A stretch of 14,148 nucleotides of DNA from an uncultured Acidobacteriota bacterium (GTDB lineage: Bacteria; Acidobacteriota; Vicinamibacteria; Vicinamibacterales; SCN-69-37). Positions 6,503-12,374 of the stretch are shown one piece after another. Each line of letters opens with the position of its first letter. The first letter of the stretch is position 1. The DNA lies in NCBI GenBank assembly GCA_937880585.1, contig CALFMR010000527.1, forward strand, positions 1 to 14,148, in the 5' to 3' direction. The notes below the pieces were generated by a model. It ran no database searches. It saw only the letters and a list, made by a program, of their open reading frames with translations, and was not told the DNA's origin. Both the position numbers and the translations under genes were made by a program.

Positions 6503-7501
6503 CTAGCGCCGCTGGATGAGCTCCGCCGCGCGCACGGACGCGCCGATGAGGCCGGCCTTCGGGTTGAGGATGACCGTGACCGGGATGTTCGCGAGAAGCG
6601 TGTCGAGCGGCGGCTTGTCGCGGAAGGCACGCATGAAGCCGCCCTGCTCGATGGCCGGCAGGATCTTCGGCGCGATGCCGCCGCTCACGTAGATGCCGCC
6701 CGTCGCCACCGACCGCAGCGCGAGATTGCCGGCCTCGGCGCCGTACGCCTCCACGAACAGGTCCAGGGCCTCGACGCAGTGTGCGCACGAGCCGGCCAGC
6801 GCGTTTTCGCTCACTGCCGCGGCCGCCTCGTCTTCGCCGGCCGAAAGAGCGGTACAGTCGTCGTTCGTCGCCTCGCGATGGGTGAAGCGCGCGACATTGA
6901 CGAGTCCGGGACCTGACAAGACGCGTTCGTTCTCCACGCGGCCGAACTCGTTGATGAGCATCTCGGCGAGCGCGAGCTCTCGCGCGTTGCGAGCGGCGAA
7001 GTCCGCGTGGCCGCCCTCGGACGGCGACGGGACGAAGCGCCCGTCCACGTAGTGCAGCTCCGCTTCGCCGAGGCCCGTGCCCGCGGCGATGATCGCGGCG
7101 TTGCCCTGCGGCTTCGGATCGCCCGCCTGCAGCACGCAGCGCTCATCAGGATGGAGCACGAGCACCGAGTACGCCATCGCCTCGAGGTCGTTCAGGAGCG
7201 CGGCGGGGCAATGGCCGAGTTGCGCGGCGACGACGCCGAGATCGAGGTGCCAGCCGGCGTTGGTGAGCACGGCCGTGAGCCCATCGACGAGGCCCGCGAC
7301 CCCGGCGCACACCGCATCCACGCGCGGACGATCGACCTCGTCGATGAAGGTCTGCACGAGGTGCGCGAAGCTGTCGAAGTCCTGCGTTGGATATTCGCGC
7401 GTAACGACGTTCTCGGGCCGGCCACCGGATGGACGGAACAGACCGACGAGCGTCTTCGTGCCGCCGACGTCGGACGCGAGGATGAGTGGAGACGGAGGCA
7501 T
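6503..7501 (-). CDS. glk: Glucokinase (Glk family)
   Basis: Glk phosphorylates glucose with ATP to glucose 6-phosphate in the cytosol. The 332-aa protein fits the Glk family (PF02685-type, ASKHA fold). The phosphate-1 motif ASDVGGTKT is at residues 9-17. LLNDLEAMAYS at 102-112 contains the likely catalytic base Asp105. AAGTGLGEA at 139-147 is the phosphate-2 loop, PSEGGHADFA at 160-169 supplies sugar-contacting Glu162 and His165, and YVSGGIAPKILP is the adenosine-binding loop. The repressor (ROK) cysteine zinc motif is absent, arguing for Glk rather than a ROK kinase. The ATG at 7501 is followed by a short tail and the first beta strand, as expected. It is the first gene of a two-gene unit with pcm and is divergent from the dehydrogenase at 7567. 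No clear ribosome binding site is visible. Confidence 0.92.
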   Translation of the reverse strand: MPPSPLILASDVGGTKTLVGLFRPSGGRPENVVTREYPTQDFDSFAHLVQTFIDEVDRPRVDAVCAGVAGLVDGLTAVLTNAGWHLDLGVVAAQLGHCPAALLNDLEAMAYSVLVLHPDERCVLQAGDPKPQGNAAIIAAGTGLGEAELHYVDGRFVPSPSEGGHADFAARNARELALAEMLINEFGRVENERVLSGPGLVNVARFTHREATNDDCTALSAGEDEAAAAVSENALAGSCAHCVEALDLFVEAYGAEAGNLALRSVATGGIYVSGGIAPKILPAIEQGGFMRAFRDKPPLDTLLANIPVTVILNPKAGLIGASVRAAELIQRR

Positions 7502-7505
7502 GCGA

Positions 7506-7547
7506 GAAGTTAGAAGCGGGAAGCCAGGAGTCAGAAGTGTGAAGCCA
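7506..7547. repeat. Six-unit 7-bp array in the divergent promoter region
   Basis: Six contiguous 7-bp units begin at 7506, 7513, 7520, 7527, 7534 and 7541. They read GAAGTTA, GAAGCGG, GAAGCCA, GGAGTCA, GAAGTGT and GAAGCCA. The array fills nearly the whole 65-bp space between the divergent glk and dehydrogenase genes and ends 7 bp before a TATAAT box. It occupies the position where a -35 element or regulator site would be expected. Confidence 0.8.
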
Positions 7548-7554
7548 GTCTGAC

Positions 7555-7560
7555 TATAAT
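7555..7560 (+). promoter_or_regulatory. -10 box of the dehydrogenase gene, probable leaderless transcript
   Basis: A perfect TATAAT lies only 6 nt before the ATG at 7567, so initiation at the usual distance falls at or beside the start codon. No Shine-Dalgarno sequence fits in between. No good -35 hexamer is seen 16-18 bp upstream, where the 7-bp array lies. Confidence 0.6.
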
Positions 7561-7566
7561 CCTTCC

Positions 7567-8481
7567 ATGTCCTCTGCGCCTGCCATCACGCACGTCGGTT
7601 TCATCGGTCTCGGCATCATGGGGAGGCCGATGACGCGCAACCTGCTCAAGGCGGGTTTCGACGTGACCGTGCACAGCCGCACGCGCTCGAAAGTGGACGA
7701 GCTCGCCGGCGAAGGCGCGCACGCGGCCGACAGTCCGGCGGCGGTCGCCGAGCGATCGGATCTCGTCATCACCATGGTGCCCGACTCGAGCGACGTCGAG
7801 CTCGTCGCGCGTGGGCCGAAGGGCGTGTTCGAAGGACTGCGCACGGGCGCGATCGTGGCCGACATGTCGACGATCTCGCCGTCCGTCACGCGCGCGTTAG
7901 CCGACGACGCGGCGTCGCGTGGCGCGTCGTGGCTCGACGCGCCGGTCTCGGGCGGTGACTCGGGCGCGATTGCCGGGACGCTGACGATCATGGTTGGCGG
8001 CGACGCGGCCGCGTTCGAGCGCGCGCGTCCCGTGTTCCAGGCGATGGGCAAGCGCATCACGCACATCGGGCCGTCCGGTCACGGCCAGACCGCGAAGCTC
8101 TGCAACCAGATTCTCGTCGCCGTCAACCTGCTCGCGACGAGCGAATCGCTCGTGCTGGCCGCCAAGGCCGGCTTGGATCTCGAACGCCTGCACCAGGCAC
8201 TCTCGGGTGGCGCCGGCAACAGCTGGTCGTTCGAAAACCTGGGCCGCAAGATGCTCGCCCGCGACTTCGCGCCCGCGTTCATGGTCCGTCTCCAGCAGAA
8301 GGATCTGCGTCTCGTTGGCGAAGCCGCCCGCGAGCTGGGCGCGCCCGTCGTCGGCACGTCGGTCGTCGAACAGTTTTTGCGCGCGCTCGAGGCGTCGGGC
8401 CGCGGCGACGACGGCACGCAGGCGCTCGTCACGGTGCTCGAGTCGCTGGCGCAGACGACCGTGCAGGGAGCCCGTGCGTAA
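7567..8481 (+). CDS. NAD(P)-dependent beta-hydroxyacid dehydrogenase (GarR/GlxR-like)
   Basis: Members of this family (tartronate semialdehyde reductase, 3-hydroxyisobutyrate dehydrogenase, GLYR1-like succinic semialdehyde reductases) interconvert short beta-hydroxyacids and oxoacids. The 304-aa protein has the Rossmann motif GFIGLGIMGRPM at residues 11-22, followed by the second-strand sequence VHSRTRSK, whose Arg suggests NADP(H) preference. Substrate loop DAPVSGGDSGAIAGTL is at 124-139. The catalytic region GPSGHGQTAKLCNQ includes Lys177 and Asn180. The C-terminal all-helical domain contains KDLRLVGEAARELGAPV, typical of the family. Sequence alone does not fix the substrate, so no gene symbol is given. 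The start at 7567 follows a TATAAT box by 6 nt. The downstream BRCT-MerR-TPR gene overlaps its end by 8 bp, so the two are likely one transcript. Confidence 0.9.
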   Translation: MSSAPAITHVGFIGLGIMGRPMTRNLLKAGFDVTVHSRTRSKVDELAGEGAHAADSPAAVAERSDLVITMVPDSSDVELVARGPKGVFEGLRTGAIVADMSTISPSVTRALADDAASRGASWLDAPVSGGDSGAIAGTLTIMVGGDAAAFERARPVFQAMGKRITHIGPSGHGQTAKLCNQILVAVNLLATSESLVLAAKAGLDLERLHQALSGGAGNSWSFENLGRKMLARDFAPAFMVRLQQKDLRLVGEAARELGAPVVGTSVVEQFLRALEASGRGDDGTQALVTVLESLAQTTVQGARA

Positions 8482-9580
8482 GATCGCGCGTCACCGGGAC
8501 ACGAGTGCCGCACTCGACGCGGTCGCTGCCGCCCAGCCGTTGGCCGGGCGGCAGGTCGCGCTCACGGGCAAGCTCGGTCTCTTGACGCGGCGCGACGTGC
8601 GGTCACTCGTCGAACGCCTCGGCGGCTCGTTCTCGCCCGAGATCACCGCCGAGACGACGGTCGTCATCGCCGGCGACGGTGCGGTCGACCTGCCGCCGAC
8701 GGTCACCCGCGTGTTGAGCGAAAGCGATCTCTGCCGCGAGGCCGGCCTGCCCGATCCGGCGACGCTTCGCGACCAGTACTACTCGGCGCGCGATCTGCGC
8801 GGCATGTATCCCGCGCTGCGCGACGAGCATCTGCGCCAGCTCGAGCGATGGCGCCTCGTGCGTCCGGTCGCGGGCCGCTATTCGTTCTCGGATCTCACGG
8901 TCATCCGACAGGCCGCGGCCGGGATCGAGCGCGGGACACCGCTCCAGGCCATCCTGCGCGAGTTGTCCTCGGATCCCGACGGCCAGTTGGCGCTGGACTT
9001 CGCGTCTTCGTCCCCTGGTGATCGCCAACCGGCGCGCGTCGTCGCGCTGCCGGCGCGGCCCGGTGTGGCGAAGGCGCCATCGTTGCCGGCCACGCGTGCG
9101 GATCAGATTGCCGCGGCCAACCAGGTGCTCGCCGCGAAGTACTTCCTCGAAGGCGCGGAATTGGACGACGGCGAGCATCGGGATCTGGATGCGGCCGCCG
9201 CGGCCTATCGCCGCGCGGCGCTCTTCGATCCGCTGCTCGTGCCGGCCATCGTCAACCTGGCGAACGTCCACTACGAGCGCGACCGGCTCGTCGAGGCGGA
9301 AGCGCTGTACGAGAAGGCGATCCGTCTCGACAACGAGTGCTTCGAGGCATACTTCAACCTCGGCAACATCCACCACGACCTCGGCCGCTATCAGGACGCC
9401 GTGGCCGCGTATCAGGATGCGCTCGCGCTCAATCCCACGTACCCCGAAGCGCATTTCTATCTGGCCGTCACGCTCGAGAAGCTCGGCCGATCCGCCGACG
9501 CCCGGCCGCACTGGCGCGAATACCGCGCGCTCGCCCCGGACGGCGAGTTCGTCGAGCTCGCGAAAGAGTTTTCGGAATAG
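8474..9580 (+). CDS. BRCT - MerR-like helix-turn-helix - TPR fusion protein
   Basis: This 368-aa protein has three recognisable parts. Residues 21-93 form a BRCT-like domain resembling the C-terminal BRCT of NAD-dependent DNA ligase: PLAGRQVALTGKLGLLTRRDV, then ERLGGSFSPEITAETTVVIAG, with the family's TG, GG and Thr positions. Residues 101-165 resemble a MerR winged helix-turn-helix (YSARDLRGM, LRQLERWRLVRPV, YSFSDLTVIRQ). Residues 166-208 are a Pro/Ala/Ser-rich linker. Residues about 210-358 hold TPR repeats, clearest at AEALYEKAIRLDNECFEAYF and VAAYQDALALNPTYPEAHFY. The GTG start at 8474 overlaps the dehydrogenase stop by 8 bp; a GGGAG lies close upstream, at short spacing. Likely a DNA-associated regulator or scaffold binding protein partners through the TPRs; this is inference. 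No enzymatic motif is seen. The palindrome at 9592 follows directly. Confidence 0.85.
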   Translation: MRKIARHRDTSAALDAVAAAQPLAGRQVALTGKLGLLTRRDVRSLVERLGGSFSPEITAETTVVIAGDGAVDLPPTVTRVLSESDLCREAGLPDPATLRDQYYSARDLRGMYPALRDEHLRQLERWRLVRPVAGRYSFSDLTVIRQAAAGIERGTPLQAILRELSSDPDGQLALDFASSSPGDRQPARVVALPARPGVAKAPSLPATRADQIAAANQVLAAKYFLEGAELDDGEHRDLDAAAAAYRRAALFDPLLVPAIVNLANVHYERDRLVEAEALYEKAIRLDNECFEAYFNLGNIHHDLGRYQDAVAAYQDALALNPTYPEAHFYLAVTLEKLGRSADARPHWREYRALAPDGEFVELAKEFSE

Positions 9581-9591
9581 GCGCGCCGTTC

Positions 9592-9674
9592 CCCCGAGCC
9601 TGAAGGCTCGGGGCTCTACTCGCCGCTTTCATCCGGCGCTGTCTCGTGAAAGGGCTGGACTGCGCCATGTCCAG
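9592..9674. repeat. Compound palindromic repeat after the BRCT-MerR-TPR gene
   Basis: A perfect palindrome with 10-bp arms (CCCCGAGCCT / AGGCTCGGGG) and a 2-bp GA centre lies at 9592-9613, followed by CTCTAC. A second inverted repeat, CTGGAC/GTCCAG, lies at 9655-9660/9669-9674. The first has the same arm length, centre size and GGGCTC edge as the palindromes inside truA, with paired arm differences. It begins 11 bp after the stop codon and could end transcription, but no T-tract follows. The remaining sequence to 9774 holds no credible gene. Confidence 0.6.
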
Positions 9675-9762
9675 TGGAGGGGCGTAGCGTCGACGACGAT
9701 CCGGGGCCGCTCGCAGCTGAACGCGGGGGTTGGGTCGACAGGCGAAGCGATCCGGGGAGGCG

Positions 9763-9768
9763 TAGAAT
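9763..9768 (+). promoter_or_regulatory. -10 box of the antitoxin gene, probable leaderless transcript
   Basis: TAGAAT (5 of 6 matches to TATAAT) ends exactly 6 nt before the ATG at 9775, the same spacing as the box at 7555. A TCGACA at 9735-9740 resembles a -35 hexamer but is 22 bp away, too far for normal use. Confidence 0.45.
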
Positions 9769-9774
9769 CCGGTT

Positions 9775-9999
9775 ATGAGCATCGACGAATTGGAGGCCGA
9801 AGTCCTGAAGCTCGGGCCACAAGCGCGAGCGCGGTTGGCCGCGCGGCTGCTGGACAGTCTCGAGAGCCTCTCCATTGAAGAGAGCGAGCAACTCTGGCTC
9901 GAGGAGGCCGAACGCCGCGACGCGGCGTGGGATGCGAGCGGCGGAACGGGGCGGCCCGCGGCGGATGTGTTCAAGGACGCGATCGCGCGGCTTTCGTGA
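9775..9999 (+). CDS. Addiction-module antitoxin, PF09720-like
   Basis: This 74-aa acidic protein fits the short 'putative addiction module component' antitoxins (TIGR02574/PF09720-like) that accompany RelE/ParE-type toxins. Visible features are the N-terminal MSIDELEAEVLKL, then LGPQARARLAARLLDSLE (the usual 'LSxxxRxxLAxxLLxSL' helix), a WLEEAERRDAAW segment and a C-terminal DVFKDAIARLS helix. Its stop codon directly abuts the ATG of the toxin remnant at 10000, the normal antitoxin-toxin arrangement. Because that toxin is truncated, this antitoxin appears orphaned. It may act on a toxin elsewhere or be a relic still open by chance. A -10-like box lies 6 nt before the start. Confidence 0.8.
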   Translation: MSIDELEAEVLKLGPQARARLAARLLDSLESLSIEESEQLWLEEAERRDAAWDASGGTGRPAADVFKDAIARLS

Positions 10000-10110
10000 A
10001 TGGTCGTTTCGTTTCACGAGCTCGCCGAGAGCGAGCTCAACGATGCGGCGCAGTATTACGACCGGGAGCAGCCAGGGTTGGGCACGGCCGCCGCGCTCTC
10101 TACGTTTTGA
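10000..10110 (+). pseudogene. Truncated RelE/ParE-type toxin remnant
   Basis: The frame beginning at the ATG directly after the antitoxin stop encodes 36 residues. It opens with MVVSFHELAESELNDAAQYY, the usual first strand and helix of ParE/RelE-type toxins, continues DREQPGLGTA, then changes to AALSTF and stops. Family members are about 90-100 aa, so the core strands and catalytic or target-binding C-terminus are missing. No continuation was recognised in other frames: the sequence passes straight into the 3' end of the opposite-strand LOG-family gene, which it overlaps by 11 bp. This points to a deletion with its junction near 10087. The product is almost certainly inactive. Confidence 0.7.
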
Positions 10111-10696
10111 CCGAACCCGCCCCGCGACGATCGAGCCGCTTCATGACTCGAACAGGCTGATACGACGCCACGCGATCCAGCAAGGCATTCACGTCCGTCT
10201 CGGCCAGCACCAGGTCCCGGTGTTCAGCTCCGAGAAACCGATCCTGGACCGCTCGTTCGAACAACGCCAGCAGCGGGTCGTAGTAGCCTTCGATGTTCAG
10301 CACGCCGCACGGTTTGCTGTGCAGGCCCAACTGTGACCACGTCAGTACTTCGCAGAGCTCTTCGAATGTGCCATAGCCGCCCGGTAAGGCGATGAAGGCA
10401 TCTGACGCGTCGGCCATGCGGGCCTTCCGTTCGTGCATGGACTGGACGACGACGAGGTCCGTGAGGCCGTTGTGGGCGACGTCCCAATCGACGAGCGCCT
10501 GCGGGATCACGCCGACCACACGCCCGCCCGCGCCGAGCGCCGCATCGGCCACCACCCCCATCAGTCCGACGTTGCCGCCTCCGTACACGAGCGTCAAACC
10601 TCGGTCGGCGAGCGTGCGGCCCAACTGCGCGGCCAGCTCGCGATAGATAGGTTTGTCGCCGAAATTGGATCCGCAGAACACGCAGACTGACTGCAT
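10100..10696 (-). CDS. LOG-family protein (TIGR00730), cytokinin-riboside monophosphate phosphoribohydrolase-like
   Basis: LOG proteins, long misannotated as lysine decarboxylases, hydrolyse nucleoside 5'-monophosphates (cytokinin ribosides or AMP-like) to base plus ribose 5-phosphate. The 198-aa product has VCVFCGSNFG at the N-terminus, LVYGGGNVGLMGVVADAAL at residues 36-54, MHERK at 87-91 and the signature PGGYGTFEE at 105-113 with the catalytic Glu. LGLHSKPCGVLNIEGYYDPLL follows as in the family. Length is typical. The ATG at 10696 has GAAGG 7 nt upstream; the open frame upstream of it is a shadow of the helicase gene. It is downstream of the helicase on the same strand with an 79-bp spacer containing a strong hairpin. 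Its 3' end overlaps the toxin remnant, so its last residues (about RRGAGSVKT) may be affected by that deletion. The physiological substrate cannot be told from sequence. Confidence 0.9.
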   Translation of the reverse strand: MQSVCVFCGSNFGDKPIYRELAAQLGRTLADRGLTLVYGGGNVGLMGVVADAALGAGGRVVGVIPQALVDWDVAHNGLTDLVVVQSMHERKARMADASDAFIALPGGYGTFEELCEVLTWSQLGLHSKPCGVLNIEGYYDPLLALFERAVQDRFLGAEHRDLVLAETDVNALLDRVASYQPVRVMKRLDRRGAGSVKT

Positions 10697-10712
10697 CGTC
10701 ACGCCTTCGGAA

Positions 10713-10752
10713 CCGGTCTTCAGCCTCTGCGTCTGCGACGCAGAAAGACCGG
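10713..10752 (-). promoter_or_regulatory. Two-part hairpin in the helicase-LOG spacer
   Basis: CCGGTCTT (10713-10720) pairs exactly with AAGACCGG (10745-10752), and CTGCGTC (10727-10733) pairs with GACGCAG (10737-10743) around a 3-nt loop. A 6-nt bulge lies on one side and a single base on the other. On the minus strand it sits between the helicase stop and the GAAGG ribosome binding site of the LOG gene. No T-run follows on the minus strand, so it is more likely an mRNA-processing, stability or partial-termination element than a full terminator. Confidence 0.5.
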
Positions 10753-10775
10753 AAGGGGTGGCCGCTTTTTCGAGC

Positions 10776-12059
10776 CTACTCCGACAGCAGTCGCAGCCCG
10801 AACGCTTTTTCGATGCCTTCGAGACCTTGGCGCTCGTGCGGATCGGCCAGCGTGAGCGCGTGGCCGGCCGAGTCGTTGCGGCCCGTGCGGCCGACGCGGT
10901 GGACGTAGCTGTCGAGCCCGTGCGGCACTTCGTAGTTGACGATGAGGCCGACGGCTTCGATGTCGATGCCGCGCGCGGCGACGTCGGTCGCGACGAGCAC
11001 CTTCGTGCGGCCCGCGCGGAAGCTCTCCATGGCGGCCGTGCGATCCTTCTGCGAGCGATCCGCGTGGATGGCCTCGGCGCGCAGCCCGTTGCGCGCGAGC
11101 TCGCGCGCCAGCCGATCGCAGCCAATCTTCGTGTTGACGAAGACGATCGCCGGCTCGTGCGCGCGGCGCAGGTACTTCGCGAGGAAGCTCGCCTTCTCGC
11201 GCGCGGGCAGTACATGCGCTTCGTGCGAGATGGTCTGCGCCGGACCGCGGCGCGATCCGACCTGGATGAAGACGGCATCCGGCGCGAGCGTGTCGGCGAA
11301 CCGCATCACCTCATCGGGCATCGTCGCCGAGAAAAGCATCGTCTGGCGTGAGGAGGTCGGCGGGACGGCCTCCGCGATGCGCTTGACGTCGGGCCAGAAG
11401 CCCATGTCCATCATGCGATCCGCTTCGTCGAGCACGAAGATGTCGACGTTCGAGAAATCACCGACTTTGCTGCGCAGATGATCGAGCAGCCGTCCCGGGG
11501 TGGCGACGACGAGATCGACGCCCGCGCGAAGGGCGCGTTCCTGCGGCTCGATCGGCACGCCGCCGTAGACGGCCGCGCTCGACACCGACGCGTGATACGC
11601 GAAGCCCTGAATCTCGTCGTCGATCTGCGTGACGAGCTCGCGAGTCGGCGCGAGCACGAGCGCGCGCGTGACGCCGGTCGGCGCCGCGCCTTCGCGGCGG
11701 AGATGCAGCAGGCGCGCGAGAATCGGCAGCAGATACGCCGCGGTCTTGCCCGTGCCGGTCTCGGCGCAGCCGATGAGGTCCTTGCACTGGAGCGCGTACG
11801 GCAGCACGGCGCTCTGGATGGGCGTCGTGCGCTCGAAGCCTCGCTGCTCGAGCGCGTCGAGCAGGGCCGGGTCGGTGATGAGCGTCGAGAACGGGATCGG
11901 GGCGGGGTCGAACGGGGCGGACTCGCGGGTCGTGGACGTCGACGTGGGTGCCGGACGTCCGGGCCGGTGGCCGCCGCCCGCGCGCGCCCCACCAGTGCCG
12001 CCGGAGCCTCGCCGGCGGCGGCGTTGCGGGTGCTGTGGAGTTTGGGCTTCTGTGGTCAA
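10776..12059 (-). CDS. DEAD-box ATP-dependent RNA helicase
   Basis: DEAD-box proteins use ATP to unwind short RNA duplexes in ribosome assembly, mRNA decay and cold adaptation. All core motifs are present in the 427-aa product: Q motif FERTTPIQ (75-82), motif I AETGTGKT (99-106), Ia APTRELVTQ, Ib TPGRLLDHL, II DEAD (211-214), III SAT (244-246), IV IVFVNTK, V ATDVAARGID and VI HRVGRTGR (387-394). The first 50 residues are a low-complexity, Arg/Gly/Pro-rich tail, likely RNA-binding; the C-terminus ends soon after motif VI, without the extension seen in DeaD or DbpA, most like the RhlE group. The start is a TTG at 12059, 11 bp after the infA stop. No internal ATG precedes the core motifs, so TTG is needed, but no clear ribosome binding site is seen and coupling to infA is likely. 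Confidence 0.93.
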   Translation of the reverse strand: MTTEAQTPQHPQRRRRRGSGGTGGARAGGGHRPGRPAPTSTSTTRESAPFDPAPIPFSTLITDPALLDALEQRGFERTTPIQSAVLPYALQCKDLIGCAETGTGKTAAYLLPILARLLHLRREGAAPTGVTRALVLAPTRELVTQIDDEIQGFAYHASVSSAAVYGGVPIEPQERALRAGVDLVVATPGRLLDHLRSKVGDFSNVDIFVLDEADRMMDMGFWPDVKRIAEAVPPTSSRQTMLFSATMPDEVMRFADTLAPDAVFIQVGSRRGPAQTISHEAHVLPAREKASFLAKYLRRAHEPAIVFVNTKIGCDRLARELARNGLRAEAIHADRSQKDRTAAMESFRAGRTKVLVATDVAARGIDIEAVGLIVNYEVPHGLDSYVHRVGRTGRNDSAGHALTLADPHERQGLEGIEKAFGLRLLSE

Positions 12060-12070
12060 CTGCGTGCGAG

Positions 12071-12289
12071 CTAACGAGCGCGGAAGGTAATGATGCCGCG
12101 GACGGGATCGTACGGCGAAACGCCAACCGTCACGCGATCTCCGGGAACGACCTTGATCCGAAAGCGGCGCATGCGGCCGCTCAACTGCGCCAGCACCTCG
12201 TGTCCCGAGTCCACCTGCACGCGGTAAAGCCCGCCGCTATGGACCGCCGTGACGGTGCCCTGGACATCTATCAGATCGTCCTTGCTCAA
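12071..12289 (-). CDS. infA: Translation initiation factor IF-1
   Basis: IF-1 is a small OB-fold protein that occupies the ribosomal A site during initiation. The 72-aa product is exactly the usual length and shows the family pattern: DDLIDVQGTVTAV, YRVQVDSGHEVLAQLSGRMRR, VPGDRVTVGVSPYDPVRGIITFRAR. The start is a TTG at 12289, fixed by a GAAAGGA ribosome binding site with 8-nt spacing and by the conserved N-terminus. LAQLSG and RFRIKVV replace the common LAHISG and NYIRIL, so this may be a second or lineage-specific IF-1 rather than one from a ribosomal-protein operon; no such operon is nearby. It is the first gene of a minus-strand unit with the RNA helicase. Confidence 0.95.
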   Translation of the reverse strand: MSKDDLIDVQGTVTAVHSGGLYRVQVDSGHEVLAQLSGRMRRFRIKVVPGDRVTVGVSPYDPVRGIITFRAR

Positions 12290-12297
12290 ATTCGCTG

Positions 12298-12304
12298 TCC
12301 TTTC
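12298..12304 (-). promoter_or_regulatory. Ribosome binding site deciding the infA TTG start
   Basis: On the minus strand GAAAGGA lies 8 nt before the TTG at 12287-12289. No ATG fits the conserved IF-1 N-terminus, so this site supports TTG as the genuine start. Confidence 0.75.
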
Positions 12305-12308
12305 ATCC

Positions 12309-12319
12309 GTATAAGCATA
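12309..12319 (-). promoter_or_regulatory. Possible -10 region of the infA operon
   Basis: The minus strand reads TATGCTTATAC, containing TATGCT and TTATAC, either of which could be a -10 hexamer. It is AT-rich in an otherwise GC-rich setting and would give a leader of about 15-20 nt containing the infA ribosome binding site. No matching -35 element is visible; the 7-bp array lies there instead. Confidence 0.35.
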
Positions 12320-12332
12320 GCAGGGAAAAGAA

Positions 12333-12367
12333 GGGGGCAGGGAACAGGGAACAGAGGGCAGGGGGCA
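12333..12367. repeat. Five-unit 7-bp array upstream of infA
   Basis: Five contiguous 7-bp units start at 12333, 12340, 12347, 12354 and 12361: GGGGGCA, GGGAACA, GGGAACA, GAGGGCA and GGGGGCA. All fit GRGRRCA or a close variant. The array lies just upstream of the putative infA promoter. It differs in unit sequence from the array at 7506 but shares the 7-bp period and a promoter-adjacent position. Confidence 0.8.
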
Positions 12368-12374
12368 GAGCTAA

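Noticed and set aside
7506..7547. Possible CRISPR-like array
   Set aside because: Units are only 7 bp with no spacers, and no cas gene is present.
9689..9757. GTCGAC and CGATCCGGGG each occurring twice upstream of the antitoxin, as possible operator sites
   Set aside because: The pairs at 9689/9734 and 9697/9748 are not evenly spaced and GTCGAC and CGATC are common in this GC-rich sequence, so there is not enough to call operators.
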